From Pedobacter quisquiliarum (lineage in GTDB: Bacteria > Bacteroidota > Bacteroidia > Sphingobacteriales > Sphingobacteriaceae): a DNA stretch of 64,000 nucleotides. The stretch lies in NCBI RefSeq assembly GCF_014642175.1, contig NZ_BMIL01000012.1, positions 43,925-107,924 of the forward strand, given 5' to 3'. Below the pieces are notes generated by a model that saw nothing but the letters and a program-made list of their open reading frames with translations, had not been told where the DNA came from and did not search any database. Below are positions 46,982-57,904 of this stretch, piece by piece. The position numbers and the translations under genes are program-made. The stretch's first letter is position 1. Each line of letters begins with the position of its first letter.

Positions 46982-46995
46982 CTTTCTTAAAACTT

Positions 46996-49900
46996 TTAGT
47001 CTAACGTAATATCCAAACCTAATCCGCGTAGCTCATGTACCAATACATTAAATGATTCTGGTACACCTGGTGTAGGGAGGTTCTCTCCTTTTACAATTGC
47101 TTCATAAGTTTTCGCTCTACCAATAACATCATCCGACTTAACGGTTAAGATCTCTTGTAGAATGTTGGCTGCACCAAATGCTTCCAGTGCCCAAACCTCC
47201 ATCTCACCAAAACGCTGACCACCGAACTGGGCTTTACCACCCAATGGCTGTTGTGTAATTAGAGAGTATGGTCCGATTGAACGTGCGTGCATCTTATCAT
47301 CAACCATGTGACCCAATTTCAGCATGTAGATAATACCTACTGTAGTTGGTTGGTCGAAACGCTCACCTGTTAAACCGTTATATAAGTAGGTTCTTCCTGT
47401 AGCAGGTACACCAGCTTTGGCAATCCACTCTTCAACCTCATGTAACTTCGCACCATCAAAGATTGGAGTCGCGAATTTCACGCCCAATTCTTTACCAGCC
47501 CAAGCCAATACAGTTTCGTAGATCTGTCCAAGGTTCATACGTGAAGGTACACCCAGTGGGTTCAACACGATATCAACCGGTGTTCCGTCTTCAAGGAAAG
47601 GCATATCTTCATCACGAACGATACGGGCAACAATACCCTTATTACCGTGACGACCCGCCATCTTATCCCCTACTTTCAATTTACGTTTTTTAGCAACATA
47701 AACCTTGGCCATTTGTACAATACCTGATGGCAACTCATCACCAACACTGATGGCGAATTTGTCACGCTTGTATGCACCAAGCTCTTCGTTTACGCGGATA
47801 CCATAGTTATGGATCAACATTTTGATCTGCTCGTTTTTGTCATCATCAGTAGTCCATTTGTATGGATTGATGTGCGCATACTCCAGATCAGCTAAACTTT
47901 TCTGAGTGAACTTCGCTCCTTTAGGGAACAACATTTCCTTGTAAACGTTGAAAACACCTTGTGATGTTTTGCCATTCACAATCTGGAACAATTTGTCTAC
48001 CAGCTCATTTTTAAGGTTAGTTGTTGCAAGTTCGTATCTCTTGTCTAATTTCTCTATTGCAGATTTCTCTTCCGCTTTAGTGGTTTTCTTAGCTCTGGAG
48101 AACAACTTGGTATCAATTACCACACCTTTAATTGATGGAGGTGTTTTCAGTGATGCATCTTTCACATCACCAGCTTTATCTCCAAAAATTGCACGAAGTA
48201 ATTTCTCTTCCGGAGAAGGATCAGACTCGCCTTTAGGTGTAATCTTACCGATTAGGATGTCACCTTCTTTAACTTCAGCACCGATTCGGATAATACCGTT
48301 TTCATCTAAATCTCTGGTTGCTTCTTCAGAAACGTTCGGGATATCTGGTGTTAACTCCTCTTCCCCACGTTTTGTATCACGCACCTCTAATTCAAACTCT
48401 TCGATGTGAAGCGAAGTGAAGATATCTTCTCTAACAATACGCTCGTTAATAACGATCGCATCCTCAAAGTTGTAACCTTGCCAAGGCATGAAAGCAACTT
48501 TTAGGTTTCTTCCTAATGCCAGCTCACCATTCTCAGTTGCATATCCCTCACAAAGTACCTGACCTTTAACAACACGTTGACCTTTCTTAACGATCGGCTT
48601 CAGGTTGATACAGGTATTCTGGTTGGTTTTCTTGAATTTAATTAATCTATAAGTCTTGCTGTCACCTTCAAATGAAACCAAACGATCTGCATCGTTACGC
48701 TCATATTTAATGGTGATTTCATTCGCATCAACATACTCTACAACACCATCACCTTCAGCATTGATCAAAGTTCTGGAGTCACGAGCAACGCGACCTTCCA
48801 AACCTGTACCAACGATTGGTGCTTCAGGACGTAACAATGGTACGGCCTGACGTTGCATGTTCGATCCCATCAAAGCCCTGTTCGCATCATCATGCTCAAG
48901 GAAAGGAATCAAGGAAGCAGCGATCGAAGTAATCTGATTCGGCGCTACGTCCATTAAGTCTAATTTCTCAGGCTCAATAACCGGGAAGTCACCCTCATAA
49001 CGTGCTTTAACACGAGTGGTGGTGAAGTTACCTTTGTCATCATACTCCGCATTAGCCTGCGCGATGGTTTTACCATCCTCATCCTCTGCTGATAAGTAAA
49101 TAACAGGCTCATCTACAGAAACAACACCGTCAACAACGCGTTTGTATGGTGTTTCAATGAAACCTAAGTTATTGATTTTCGCGTGAACACACAAAGATGA
49201 AATCAAACCAATGTTTGGTCCCTCTGGCGTTTCAATCGTACACAAACGACCGTAGTGCGTATAGTGAACGTCACGAACCTCGAAACCTGCACGCTCACGT
49301 GAAAGACCACCTGGACCTAAAGCTGATAAACGACGCTTGTGCGTGATCTCTGCCAATGGGTTAGTCTGGTCCATGAACTGCGACAACTGGTTGGTACCAA
49401 AGAATGAGTTAATAACCGACGATAGTGTACGGGCATTAATCAAATCTGTAGGTGTGAAAACCTCATTATCACGGATGTTCATACGTTCGCGGATGGTACG
49501 GGCCATACGTGCTAAACCAACACCAAACTGGGCGTACAATTGCTCACCTACGGTACGAACACGACGGTTCGACAAGTGATCAATATCATCCACCTCTTCT
49601 TTGGAGTTGATCAATTTGATCAGGTACTTCACAATCGCGATAATATCTGCTTTTGTTAACACCTTCACGTGATCCGGGGTATCCATTTTCAGTTTCCTGT
49701 TGATGCGGTAACGACCCACATCACCAAGGTCATAACGTTTGTCTGAGAAGAACAAACGCTCAATGATACCTCTAGCAGTTTCCTCATCAGGTGGTTCTGC
49801 GTTACGCAAAGCACGGTAGATGTTTTCAACAGCCTCTTTTTCGGAGTTTGAAGTATCTTTTTGTAAAGTATTATATATGATGGTATAATCAGCCTGGCTG

Positions 49901-50799
49901 GCGCCGTCTTCTTTAGATAAGATGATTGTTTTTACGCCAGCATCGATGATCATATCGATGTGATCTTCTTCTAAAACAGTATCCCTGTCTAAGATAACTT
50001 CGTTACGATCTATTGACACAACCTCACCGGTATCCTCGTCAACAAAATCTTCAACCCATTTTCTAAGAACTCTCGCAGCTAGTTTACGACCAATGTATTT
50101 CTTTAAACCAGATTTGCTAACTTTTACTTCATCAGCTAAATCAAATAGTTCTAAGATATCCTTATCAGAGTCATAACCAATAGCACGCAATAAAGTGGTT
50201 ACCGGGAATTTTTTCTTACGGTCGATGTACGCGTACATAACGTTATTTACGTCAGTAGCAAACTCGATCCATGATCCTTTGAAAGGAATTACACGTGCAG
50301 AATAAAGCTTAGTTCCATTTGTGTGACGGCTTTGGCCGAAGAACACACCTGGAGACCTGTGTAACTGTGATACAATTACACGCTCTGCGCCGTTGATAAC
50401 GAATGTACCCTTGGGGGTCATGTAAGGTATGGTACCTAGGTATACATCCTGAATAATGGTTTCGAAATCTTCGTGCTCCGCATCGTTACAAGAAAGCTTT
50501 AACTTAGCCTTCAACGGAACACTATAAGTCAATCCACGGTCGATACACTCAGGTATATCATAACGCGGTGGATCGATAAAATAATCTAAGAACTCAAGAA
50601 CGAAAATATTTCTTGAATCTGTAATTGGGAAGTTCTCCGCAAAAACCTTAAACAAGCCTTCTGTGTGACGGTTATCTGAGGTAGTTTCGATCTGGAAGAA
50701 CTCGCGGAACGATTGCAACTGCACATCCAGAAAATCTGGGTAATCTATGATATGCTTACTACGTGCAAAATTTACTCTTTGGTCGACTTTATTTGCCAA
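46996..50799 (-). CDS. rpoB: RNA polymerase beta subunit
   Basis: A 1267-residue beta subunit. Core motifs include the rifampicin region '[33 protein letters not shown]' in content, '[18 protein letters not shown]', and '[13 protein letters not shown]' near the end. No substitutions from the susceptible consensus are obvious in the rifampicin cluster. It is the second gene of the rpoBC pair and is preceded by a 13-bp hairpin between rplL and rpoB. Confidence 0.98.
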   Translation of the reverse strand: MANKVDQRVNFARSKHIIDYPDFLDVQLQSFREFFQIETTSDNRHTEGLFKVFAENFPITDSRNIFVLEFLDYFIDPPRYDIPECIDRGLTYSVPLKAKLKLSCNDAEHEDFETIIQDVYLGTIPYMTPKGTFVINGAERVIVSQLHRSPGVFFGQSRHTNGTKLYSARVIPFKGSWIEFATDVNNVMYAYIDRKKKFPVTTLLRAIGYDSDKDILELFDLADEVKVSKSGLKKYIGRKLAARVLRKWVEDFVDEDTGEVVSIDRNEVILDRDTVLEEDHIDMIIDAGVKTIILSKEDGASQADYTIIYNTLQKDTSNSEKEAVENIYRALRNAEPPDEETARGIIERLFFSDKRYDLGDVGRYRINRKLKMDTPDHVKVLTKADIIAIVKYLIKLINSKEEVDDIDHLSNRRVRTVGEQLYAQFGVGLARMARTIRERMNIRDNEVFTPTDLINARTLSSVINSFFGTNQLSQFMDQTNPLAEITHKRRLSALGPGGLSRERAGFEVRDVHYTHYGRLCTIETPEGPNIGLISSLCVHAKINNLGFIETPYKRVVDGVVSVDEPVIYLSAEDEDGKTIAQANAEYDDKGNFTTTRVKARYEGDFPVIEPEKLDLMDVAPNQITSIAASLIPFLEHDDANRALMGSNMQRQAVPLLRPEAPIVGTGLEGRVARDSRTLINAEGDGVVEYVDANEITIKYERNDADRLVSFEGDSKTYRLIKFKKTNQNTCINLKPIVKKGQRVVKGQVLCEGYATENGELALGRNLKVAFMPWQGYNFEDAIVINERIVREDIFTSLHIEEFELEVRDTKRGEEELTPDIPNVSEEATRDLDENGIIRIGAEVKEGDILIGKITPKGESDPSPEEKLLRAIFGDKAGDVKDASLKTPPSIKGVVIDTKLFSRAKKTTKAEEKSAIEKLDKRYELATTNLKNELVDKLFQIVNGKTSQGVFNVYKEMLFPKGAKFTQKSLADLEYAHINPYKWTTDDDKNEQIKMLIHNYGIRVNEELGAYKRDKFAISVGDELPSGIVQMAKVYVAKKRKLKVGDKMAGRHGNKGIVARIVRDEDMPFLEDGTPVDIVLNPLGVPSRMNLGQIYETVLAWAGKELGVKFATPIFDGAKLHEVEEWIAKAGVPATGRTYLYNGLTGERFDQPTTVGIIYMLKLGHMVDDKMHARSIGPYSLITQQPLGGKAQFGGQRFGEMEVWALEAFGAANILQEILTVKSDDVIGRAKTYEAIVKGENLPTPGVPESFNVLVHELRGLGLDITLD

Positions 50800-50896
50800 T
50801 GGACTAAAGTTAATTTACTTTAAGAATAAACTATTTGTTTGGTTTGCCGTTATACATTTTCATCAACCAAGCAAAATGAAAAGTTTATAAACAGGT

Positions 50897-50926
50897 ATAG
50901 ACTCCGACTATTCAGTCGGAGTCTAT
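50897..50926 (-). other. Hairpin between rplL and rpoB
   Basis: ATAGACTCCGACT (50897-50909) and AGTCGGAGTCTAT (50914-50926) form a perfect 13-bp stem with a 4-nt loop, about 100 nt before the rpoB start. The following minus-strand sequence is not a T-run. In E. coli this gap contains an attenuator and an RNase III site; here the same role is plausible. Confidence 0.7.
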
Positions 50927-50951
50927 AATAAAATGTGGTTAAATTAAGTGA

Positions 50952-51326
50952 TTACTTAATTTCAACTACAGCTCCAGCTTCTTCAAGTTGTTTTTTCAAC
51001 GCTTCAGCTTCGTCTTTAGCAACACCAGCTTTAAGTTCTTTTGGAGCACCATCAACTAAGTCTTTAGCTTCTTTCAAGCCTAGACCAGTTAAGTCTTTTA
51101 CCAACTTCACAACTGCTAATTTAGCACCACCAGCTTCTTTCAATATTACATCAAAAGTAGTTTTTTCTTCTGCAGCCGGAGCAGCATCAGCAGCAGGTCC
51201 TGCAACAGCAACTGCAGCAGCAGCTGGTTCAATACCATACTCGTCTTTCAAGATTTGAGCTAATTCGTTAACTTCTTTAACTGTTAAGTTTACCAATTGC
51301 TCAGCAAACGCTTTTAAATCTGCCAT
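50952..51326 (-). CDS. rplL: 50S ribosomal protein L7/L12
   Basis: A 124-residue L7/L12. The N-terminal dimerisation helix, an Ala-rich hinge ('[20 protein letters not shown]') and the C-terminal domain ending '[21 protein letters not shown]' match the family. It recruits translation GTPases. It follows rplJ with a 64-nt gap. Confidence 0.97.
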   Translation of the reverse strand: MADLKAFAEQLVNLTVKEVNELAQILKDEYGIEPAAAAVAVAGPAADAAPAAEEKTTFDVILKEAGGAKLAVVKLVKDLTGLGLKEAKDLVDGAPKELKAGVAKDEAEALKKQLEEAGAVVEIK

Positions 51327-51390
51327 TTTTATAGATTTTAAAAATTTACGTAAAATAATTTGTTATAATATGAAACTTATCAGGTGTTTC

Positions 51391-51912
51391 TTAACCTTCT
51401 CTTTCTTGAAGAGTTTTAACAATTCCTGCAATTTTGCCACCGCTTGATTTTAACGCTGAAATAACGTTTTTAGCAGGTGATTGTAATAATCCAACGATGT
51501 CTCCGATAAGCTCTTCTCTCGATTTGATGTTTACCAAAGCATCTAAGTGATTATCACCAACGTATACCGATGCATCGATATAAGCTGCTTTTAACACTGG
51601 TTTATCAGATCCTTTTCTCAGGGCTTTGATCAGCTTAGCTGGACCATTGCTTTGTTCTGAGAACAATAATGCTGATTGACCTTTTAGTGCTGCAAAGATC
51701 TCTGATGCGTCGCCATCTAATCCTTCAATCGCCTTTCTGATTAAAGAGTTTTTAGCTACCTGCATTTCAATCCCGCTCTCAAAACATTTGCGGCGGATAT
51801 TATTCACTTTTGCAACTGATAATGCTGAAGTATCTGCAATATAGAAATTGCCGTACTGTTGCATTTTAGCTTGCAGAGTTGAAACTAGTTCGTGTTTTTC
51901 TTCTCTGTTCAT
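51391..51912 (-). CDS. rplJ: 50S ribosomal protein L10
   Basis: A 173-residue L10, the base of the L7/L12 stalk ('LVSTLQAKMQQYGNFYIADT', 'VAKNSLIRKAI'). It begins only 2 nt after rplA, so the long leader that carries L10 autoregulation in E. coli is absent here. A different control point is implied. Confidence 0.96.
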   Translation of the reverse strand: MNREEKHELVSTLQAKMQQYGNFYIADTSALSVAKVNNIRRKCFESGIEMQVAKNSLIRKAIEGLDGDASEIFAALKGQSALLFSEQSNGPAKLIKALRKGSDKPVLKAAYIDASVYVGDNHLDALVNIKSREELIGDIVGLLQSPAKNVISALKSSGGKIAGIVKTLQEREG

Positions 51913-51914
51913 AA

Positions 51915-52613
51915 TTAGATCCCCGCTACTGATTTAGTTTCGATTGCAATTCCAGGACTCATTGTTGAAGAAACATGTATGCTCTTGAAATAAGTTCCTT
52001 TTGCAGCAGATGGTTTTAATTTTGAAATTACCTGAAGTACTTCTAAAGCATTTTCATATATTTTCTCTGCTGGGAATGATACTTTTCCTATCGAAGCATG
52101 AATGATTCCAGTTTTGTCAACTTTAAAATCAATCTTACCTGCTTTTACCTCATTAACTGCTTTTCCAACTTCATTGGTTACAGTTCCTGATTTAGGGTTT
52201 GGCATAAGGTTACGTGGACCTAAAACGCGGCCCAGTTTACCTACTTTTGCCATACACGCAGGAGTAGTGATAATAATGTCAACATCTGTCCATCCACCTT
52301 CAATCTTAGACACATATTCATCTAAACCGACGAAATCTGCACCTGCCGCTTTAGCCTCTTCTTCCTTATCAGGATTACAAAGAACTAATACACGTACAGT
52401 TTTACCTGTACCATGTGGTAAAGTAGCAATACCACGTACCATTTGATTGGCTTTACGTGGATCTACGCCCAAAGATACATCAATATCTACTGATGCATCA
52501 AATTTAGTTGTAGTAATTTCTTTTACCAAAGCAGCCGCATCCTGTAAAGAATACGTTTTACCAGATTCTAGTTTAGCATGTGCCTTTTTTTGATTTTTTG
52601 TTAATTTAGCCAC
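51915..52613 (-). CDS. rplA: 50S ribosomal protein L1
   Basis: A 232-residue L1 ('[20 protein letters not shown]', '[18 protein letters not shown]'), which binds the 23S rRNA stalk and in other bacteria represses its own L11-L1 operon. It follows rplK with a 23-nt gap. Confidence 0.97.
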   Translation of the reverse strand: MAKLTKNQKKAHAKLESGKTYSLQDAAALVKEITTTKFDASVDIDVSLGVDPRKANQMVRGIATLPHGTGKTVRVLVLCNPDKEEEAKAAGADFVGLDEYVSKIEGGWTDVDIIITTPACMAKVGKLGRVLGPRNLMPNPKSGTVTNEVGKAVNEVKAGKIDFKVDKTGIIHASIGKVSFPAEKIYENALEVLQVISKLKPSAAKGTYFKSIHVSSTMSPGIAIETKSVAGI

Positions 52614-52636
52614 TGTTGTAAACTGTTTTTTGTTAA

Positions 52637-53080
52637 TTAATTTGTCCAGGGCGCATCACCGCTAACGGTGATTCCCATACTGCGTGCTGTACCGGCAACC
52701 ATACTCATTGCCGACTCGATAGTAAATGCATTTAAATCTGACATCTTATCTTCAGCAATCGATCTAACCTGATCCCAAGTCACCGAACCAACTTTTTTAC
52801 GGTTGGGCTCAGCAGAACCACTCGCTAATTTAGTTGCATCTTTTAACTGGATCGCAACAGGAGGGGTTTTGATGATGAATTCGAAAGACTTGTCAGCATA
52901 AACAGTAATTACAACTGGTAATACTTTACCGGGCTTATCTTGGGTCCGAGCATTGAATTGCTTGCAAAACTCCATGATGTTCACACCTTTAGCACCTAAC
53001 GCAGGTCCTACCGGTGGCGAAGGATTTGCAGCTCCACCCTTGATTTGTAATTTAACAAGCGCACTGACTTCTTTTGCCAT
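52637..53080 (-). CDS. rplK: 50S ribosomal protein L11
   Basis: A 147-residue L11 with '[20 protein letters not shown]' near the N-terminus and the RNA-binding C-terminal domain. It forms the GTPase-associated centre. It is 93 nt downstream of nusG. Confidence 0.97.
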   Translation of the reverse strand: MAKEVSALVKLQIKGGAANPSPPVGPALGAKGVNIMEFCKQFNARTQDKPGKVLPVVITVYADKSFEFIIKTPPVAIQLKDATKLASGSAEPNRKKVGSVTWDQVRSIAEDKMSDLNAFTIESAMSMVAGTARSMGITVSGDAPWTN

Positions 53081-53173
53081 TTTCTGTTTTGTTAATTTGA
53101 ATACTCAATGTTATTAGTTGGAAGCAAGTAACATTTAAGGTTTTTATAATAGAGAAGTAACCCCTTTGGAGGA

Positions 53174-53716
53174 TTACTCTTTTTCTACTTGCATGTAGTT
53201 AAGTTCAAGCGGTGTCTTACGACCGAAGATCTTAACCATTACTTTTAGTTTTTTCTTTTCTTCGTTTACTTCTTCAATAACGCCGGTAAATCCGTTAAAC
53301 GGTCCGTCCATTACTTTAATGTTTTCACCTACATAGTAAGATACACTCATGACCTCACTTTGCTGGCTCATCTCGTCAACCTTACCTAAAATGCGGTTAA
53401 CTTCTGCCTGGCGCATTGGAACCGGAGTACCATTTTTGTCACCCAGAAATCCGATAACACTATTTACACCTTTTATAACGTGCTCAAGCTCACCATCCAG
53501 TTGAGCTTCGACTAACACATATCCAGGGTAGAAGTTACGTTCTTTAGCTATTTTCTTGCCCTCTTTCATTTGGTAGTATTTCTCCATTGGGATCAATACC
53601 TGAGGAACTCTTTCAGAAAGACCTAAACGGCTGATTTCAGAATCGATGTACTGTTTTACCTTCTTCTCTTTTCCACTAACAGCCCTAACCACATACCACT
53701 TTAACTGATCGTCCAT
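53174..53716 (-). CDS. nusG: Transcription antitermination factor NusG
   Basis: A 180-residue NusG with the NGN domain ('WYVVRAVSGKEKKVKQYID', 'FYPGYVLVEA') and the C-terminal KOW domain ('VMDGPFNGFTGVIEEVNEEK'). It binds RNA polymerase and links it to Rho and the ribosome. It starts 9 nt after secE. Confidence 0.97.
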   Translation of the reverse strand: MDDQLKWYVVRAVSGKEKKVKQYIDSEISRLGLSERVPQVLIPMEKYYQMKEGKKIAKERNFYPGYVLVEAQLDGELEHVIKGVNSVIGFLGDKNGTPVPMRQAEVNRILGKVDEMSQQSEVMSVSYYVGENIKVMDGPFNGFTGVIEEVNEEKKKLKVMVKIFGRKTPLELNYMQVEKE

Positions 53717-53725
53717 TCTAGCTTA

Positions 53726-53923
53726 TTAATTTGAGAGTGATTTATAAAAAGTATCCAGTACGAATACAGAACCCTTATCCATTGCAAAGATAACGATTGC
53801 AATGACTAAAGAGGCAACTAAAACCAACACAGCCGAATTTTGCAATTCGCCCCATGTAGGCCAGGTAACCTTTTGGGTCATTTCTTCATACGATTCTTTT
53901 ACAAACTGAACTACTTTAGCCAT
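53726..53923 (-). CDS. secE: Preprotein translocase subunit SecE
   Basis: A 65-residue short SecE with one membrane span (about residues 32-50) preceded by the amphipathic helix 'KESYEEMTQKVTWPTWGELQ'. It clamps the SecYEG channel. It sits between tRNA-Trp and nusG, the usual order. Confidence 0.95.
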   Translation of the reverse strand: MAKVVQFVKESYEEMTQKVTWPTWGELQNSAVLVLVASLVIAIVIFAMDKGSVFVLDTFYKSLSN

Positions 53924-53937
53924 TATTCTATTTTTTG

Positions 53938-54008
53938 CACGGGAACAAGGATTCGAACCCTGATCAAAGGTTTTGGAGACCTCTATTCTACCATTGAACT
54001 ATTCCCGT
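53938..54008 (-). tRNA. tRNA-Trp (CCA)
   Basis: A 71-nt cloverleaf: acceptor arms ACGGGAA/TTCCCGT, anticodon loop with CCA, T-loop GTTCGAATC. The 3' CCA is not encoded. It lies between tuf and secE. Confidence 0.95.
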
Positions 54009-54093
54009 GTTTAAAAAAACTTAGTACTTGAATGAGCCAAATTCCGCCGTATCCAAGTACTAAGCTCTATTTGATATTAGCTTGCGCCAATAA

Positions 54094-55281
54094 TTATTTA
54101 ACGATTTCAGTTACCTGACCAGCACCTACTGTTCTACCACCTTCACGGATAGCGAAACGTAGACCTTTTTCCATTGCGATTGCGTTGATCAATTTAACAT
54201 TGATGGTAACGTTATCACCTGGCATAACCATTTCAGTTCCTTCAGCTAGTGAGATCTCACCAGTTACGTCTGTGGTACGGAAATAGAATTGTGGACGGTA
54301 TTTATTAAAGAATGGTGTGTGACGACCACCTTCAGCTTTTGATAATACATAGATCTCAGCTTTGAAATCTGTGTGAGGTGTTACAGAACCTGGTTTACAG
54401 ATAACCATACCACGACGGATATCAGTTTTCTCAATACCACGTAACAATAGACCTACGTTATCACCTGCTTCACCATAATCAAGGATCTTACGGAACATCT
54501 CAACACCTGTTACAGTTGATTTAAGATTTTCAGCACCCATACCCAAGATCTCAACTGGATCACCAGAGTTGATTACACCACGCTCAATACGACCAGTTGC
54601 AACAGTACCACGACCAGTGATCGAGAATACATCTTCAACAGGCATTAAGAATGGAAGGTCAGTCAAACGTGGAGGAATTGGAATGTAGCTATCAACAGCA
54701 TCCATTAATTCCATGATTTTAGCAACCCATTTCGCGTCACCGTTCAATCCACCTAGTGCAGATCCTTGGATAACTGGAATGTCATCACCTGGGAAGTCAT
54801 AGAAAGATAATAATTCACGAACTTCCATCTCTACTAATTCTAGTAATTCAGGATCGTCAACCATATCCACTTTGTTCATGAATACTACCAATGAAGGAAC
54901 ACCTACCTGACGAGCCAATAGAATGTGCTCGCGAGTTTGTGGCATCGGACCATCTGTAGCAGCTACAACGATAATAGCACCATCCATTTGCGCCGCACCT
55001 GTAACCATGTTTTTCACGTAATCCGCGTGACCTGGACAGTCAACGTGAGCATAGTGACGGTTAGCAGTTGAATACTCAACGTGTGCAGTGTTAATAGTGA
55101 TACCTCTTTCTTTTTCCTCAGGAGCTGAGTCAATAGAATCAAATGAACGCGCCTCAGATAAACCAGCATCAGATAACACTTTCGTGATAGCTGCTGTTAA
55201 GGTTGTTTTACCGTGGTCAACGTGACCGATTGTGCCGATGTTTAAGTGCGGCTTACTGCGGTCAAACTTTTCTTTTGCCAT
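54094..55281 (-). CDS. tuf: Elongation factor Tu
   Basis: A 395-residue EF-Tu. '[15 protein letters not shown]' (P-loop), '[12 protein letters not shown]' (G3) and 'NKVDMVDD' (G4) are present, plus the two C-terminal beta-barrel domains. It delivers aminoacyl-tRNA to the ribosome. It is flanked upstream by four tRNA genes and downstream by tRNA-Trp and secE, the classic tufB-type arrangement. Only one tuf copy is visible in this window. Confidence 0.98.
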   Translation of the reverse strand: MAKEKFDRSKPHLNIGTIGHVDHGKTTLTAAITKVLSDAGLSEARSFDSIDSAPEEKERGITINTAHVEYSTANRHYAHVDCPGHADYVKNMVTGAAQMDGAIIVVAATDGPMPQTREHILLARQVGVPSLVVFMNKVDMVDDPELLELVEMEVRELLSFYDFPGDDIPVIQGSALGGLNGDAKWVAKIMELMDAVDSYIPIPPRLTDLPFLMPVEDVFSITGRGTVATGRIERGVINSGDPVEILGMGAENLKSTVTGVEMFRKILDYGEAGDNVGLLLRGIEKTDIRRGMVICKPGSVTPHTDFKAEIYVLSKAEGGRHTPFFNKYRPQFYFRTTDVTGEISLAEGTEMVMPGDNVTINVKLINAIAMEKGLRFAIREGGRTVGAGQVTEIVK

Positions 55282-55401
55282 GTTTTTATACTTATTAGTA
55301 GGTTAACTTTTATTTTTATTTGTTGTTGTAATTTCAATGCAGAAGACCTTGTTCATGCTGTGTATTATTACAGATTAACAAAGTCTCTTGTTTCTTTTTT
55401 G

Positions 55402-55473
<72 letters not shown>

Positions 55474-55516
55474 TTTTAATTCCTTATGTTCTGCCGAACA
55501 GCCCATCCAATTTTAG

Positions 55517-55589
55517 AGCGGAAGACGAGGTTCGAACTCGCGACCTATAGCTTGGAAGGCTATCGCTCTACCAACTGAGCTACTTCCGC
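55517..55589 (-). tRNA. tRNA-Gly (TCC)
   Basis: A 73-nt cloverleaf: acceptor GCGGAAG/CTTCCGC, anticodon loop CTTCCAA (TCC), T-loop GTTCGAACC. No encoded CCA. Confidence 0.95.
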
Positions 55590-55599
55590 TTCTTAATGG

Positions 55600-55682
55600 T
55601 GGGGAGAGAAGGATTCGAACCTTCGAAGTCTTGCGACAACAGAGTTACAGTCTGTCCCATTTGGCCACTCTGGTATCTCCCC
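55600..55682 (-). tRNA. tRNA-Tyr (GTA)
   Basis: An 83-nt class II cloverleaf with a long variable arm: acceptor GGGGAGA/TCTCCCC, anticodon loop CTGTAAC (GTA). No encoded CCA. Confidence 0.95.
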
Positions 55683-55688
55683 GTATTG

Positions 55689-55761
<73 letters not shown>

Positions 55762-55870
55762 TAATACTATAATTTCACAGAACAATCCATTTCTTGTTTT
55801 GAAGCGAAACGCTGTCCCTGAAATGGAATGCAAATATACACGCATATTTCAACTGTCCAAAACTTTTTTC

Positions 55871-55904
55871 AAAAAAAAGATTGGCAGTTTATGTACTGCC
55901 AATC
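55871..55904 (-). terminator. Terminator after hpf
   Basis: GATTGGCAGT (55879-55888) and ACTGCCAATC (55895-55904) form a perfect 10-bp stem with a 6-nt loop, followed in the minus direction by eight U residues. The other side has a shorter T-run. Confidence 0.9.
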
Positions 55905-55933
55905 CCTTTTTGTCTGCTTGCTAAAATATATCC

Positions 55934-56281
55934 CTAATACTCAGCAACTTCATATGTCCTTAAAAAATCTTTATGCTCAAAACTTTTTGCACGATTTTTT
56001 GCTTTATGCCTGATGATTTGCTTAATCAGTGACTCAACCGACAAATCTGTTGCCTCTTCAAAGGATTTACATTGCGCCTTTGCGAACATGGTTCCACCAG
56101 GTACACTGAGTTTAATCTCGCAAATCTTGTTTGCCTCATCTTCCACTTTGGCCAGTTTCAGGTAAACGGCCCCACTCACAATCTGGTCAAAGTACTGGTC
56201 CAGCTTATTTGACTTCTTCTGAATAAAGTTTAACAATTTGATGTCTGCATCGAAACGGATTGATTGAATTGTAATCTTCAT
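55934..56281 (-). CDS. hpf: Ribosome hibernation-promoting factor (HPF/RaiA family)
   Basis: A 115-residue short-form HPF/YfiA homologue ('IQSIRFDADIKLLNFIQKKS', beta-alpha-beta-beta-beta-alpha pattern). It binds the 30S subunit and silences ribosomes during starvation. The long-form dimerisation domain is absent. It is 14 nt from xerC and so co-transcribed, with a strong terminator after it. Confidence 0.9.
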   Translation of the reverse strand: MKITIQSIRFDADIKLLNFIQKKSNKLDQYFDQIVSGAVYLKLAKVEDEANKICEIKLSVPGGTMFAKAQCKSFEEATDLSVESLIKQIIRHKAKNRAKSFEHKDFLRTYEVAEY

Positions 56282-56295
56282 TTTTTCCTCCTTTG

Positions 56296-57180
56296 TTACG
56301 CCTTTGGATGGGCTTGTTTATAAATTGATTTAAGTCTTTCAATGGAATTGTGGGTATATACCTGCGTGGCAGCCAAACTGGCGTGGCCAAGCAGCTCCTT
56401 TATTGCGTTGAGGTCTGCACCCCGGTTCAGCAAACTGGTCGCGTAAGAATGTCTTAAAACATGCGGACTCCGCTTGTCCTGTGTAGACACCAGCGCCAGG
56501 TAGTGCTTTACTTTATTATAAACATATTTAGGGTATAGGGCCTCCCCTTTGTCGGTAACGAACAGCGCGGTTGCCTTCGTTTCAAACTGCTGTAGCCTTT
56601 TCAGCTCCAGGAAAGCCTCGAGTTGTGCAGAAAGTTGCGGACTGATCGGCACAATTCGCTCCTTGTTCCCTTTACCTAAAACCTTAACGGTATGCTCGTA
56701 GAAACTAAAATCCGATTCCTGCAGCCCAATGAGTTCAGACAATCGCATCCCGGTGCCGAAAAACAGCTCCATCATCATCTTGTCCCGAACCGAAGGGAAA
56801 CTATCATCAAACAGAACGGTAGAATCCAGCAGCTCATCCATTTTGTGGTCATCCACAAACACCGGCAGTTTCTTTGCCACTTTAGGTGCTTTAACCAGCA
56901 GCATCGGATTACGGGAGATTTGCCCCTGACGTTGAAGGTATTTGTAAAAGCTGCGCAATGTGGAGAGCTTACGACCAATAGAACTCGCACCTATCCCCTG
57001 ATCCATCAGGTAAACGATGTATTCGCGTGCATGAAGATGCTGCACCCCTTCAAAGGAGAGCTCATATCTTTCCGTAATGAAATCTTCAAATTGCAGTAGA
57101 TCCTGTGCATAGGCCGTCTGCGTATGAGCTGAATATTTCTTTTGCTCTGAGATGTACTGTATAAATCGCGCTTTCAACAT
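56296..57180 (-). CDS. xerC: Tyrosine recombinase XerC
   Basis: A 294-residue tyrosine recombinase. The N-terminal SAM-like domain ('EQKKYSAHTQTAYAQDLLQFEDF') is followed by the catalytic domain with the Arg in 'GTGMRLSELIG', 'HVLRHSYATSLLNRG' (His-x-x-Arg), 'LLGHASLAATQVYTH' (His and the Tyr nucleophile). It probably resolves chromosome dimers at dif. Integrases share this fold, but the ancestral neighbour hpf and size favour XerC. Confidence 0.92.
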   Translation of the reverse strand: MLKARFIQYISEQKKYSAHTQTAYAQDLLQFEDFITERYELSFEGVQHLHAREYIVYLMDQGIGASSIGRKLSTLRSFYKYLQRQGQISRNPMLLVKAPKVAKKLPVFVDDHKMDELLDSTVLFDDSFPSVRDKMMMELFFGTGMRLSELIGLQESDFSFYEHTVKVLGKGNKERIVPISPQLSAQLEAFLELKRLQQFETKATALFVTDKGEALYPKYVYNKVKHYLALVSTQDKRSPHVLRHSYATSLLNRGADLNAIKELLGHASLAATQVYTHNSIERLKSIYKQAHPKA

Positions 57181-57481
57181 AATCTCTGATCTCCGAAATC
57201 AAGGTACAAATTGCCAGTCAAAGAACAAAGCAAAACCAGGATTAAATGAGGCAGCATCATCAGTCCCTCCAATAATTTACATGATGTAATGATAATCCTA
57301 CTTTGCCTTAGGAAAACACCAGCGCAGAAGTAATAACCCCGTGATTCTAGAAAATATACTCCGGTACAATTACCTGAAAACCATAAGAAATTTCAGTACG
57401 TATATTAAATTATCAGGAAGATAAACGCTTGTGTAAGAACATATTTCCAAATAGCTTGCTTTAAATAAGTTTTTTAGATCA
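57181..57481. other. 301-bp gap with xerC promoter
   Basis: It contains the xerC promoter candidate near the left edge. The remainder up to the small hypothetical gene is AT-rich and I see no further signal in it. Confidence 0.5.
57199..57229 (-). promoter_or_regulatory. Putative promoter of xerC-hpf
   Basis: On the minus strand, TTTG (57229-57226), 19 bases, then TACCTTGA (57206-57199), one mismatch to TAnnTTTG at the last but one position. It lies 18 nt before the xerC ATG. Confidence 0.4.
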
Positions 57482-57730
57482 ATGACAGATTTTGAATTTA
57501 CAGCTCTAGCTGAGCAGGACAAGATCAAGGTGTTATCACATGCTTATTATCTTGCGACAAGCGAGGAAGCACCTGCTATGCTCTTTTTGGTAGATCATTT
57601 CTTTGTTGAAGTCATTTGTGACATAGATGGGAACCTGCTAACGACAATCACGTACTCTTCAAGTTCAATCCTGCCAGATCAATATTTGGATCTGGTCAAC
57701 CTAAGTGAAATTGCGAATAGACTTAGATAG
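57482..57730 (+). CDS. Small hypothetical protein
   Basis: An 82-residue protein ('TALAEQDKIKVLSHAYYLATSEEA', then 'MLFLVDHFFVEVICDIDG'), helical then beta-like, with no signal peptide, membrane span or recognised motif. The start and stop are clean, and the amino-acid composition looks coding. It stands alone between two minus-strand genes. Confidence 0.5.
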   Translation: MTDFEFTALAEQDKIKVLSHAYYLATSEEAPAMLFLVDHFFVEVICDIDGNLLTTITYSSSSILPDQYLDLVNLSEIANRLR

Positions 57731-57904
57731 CACAAATGATCATGGATTTTCCCTAAATGTTTACTTAACCATGTGAGTAGGCTCAAGAAAAAGCAACTAA
57801 GCAAATGCTAGTAAATACTTAAAATTTTTCATGCTAAATCGGGTGTTTTAAAAAATTCTTTGTTCCTCTGTGTTATTTGTTGGCAACCTTCAACTAAGAG
57901 AGAA

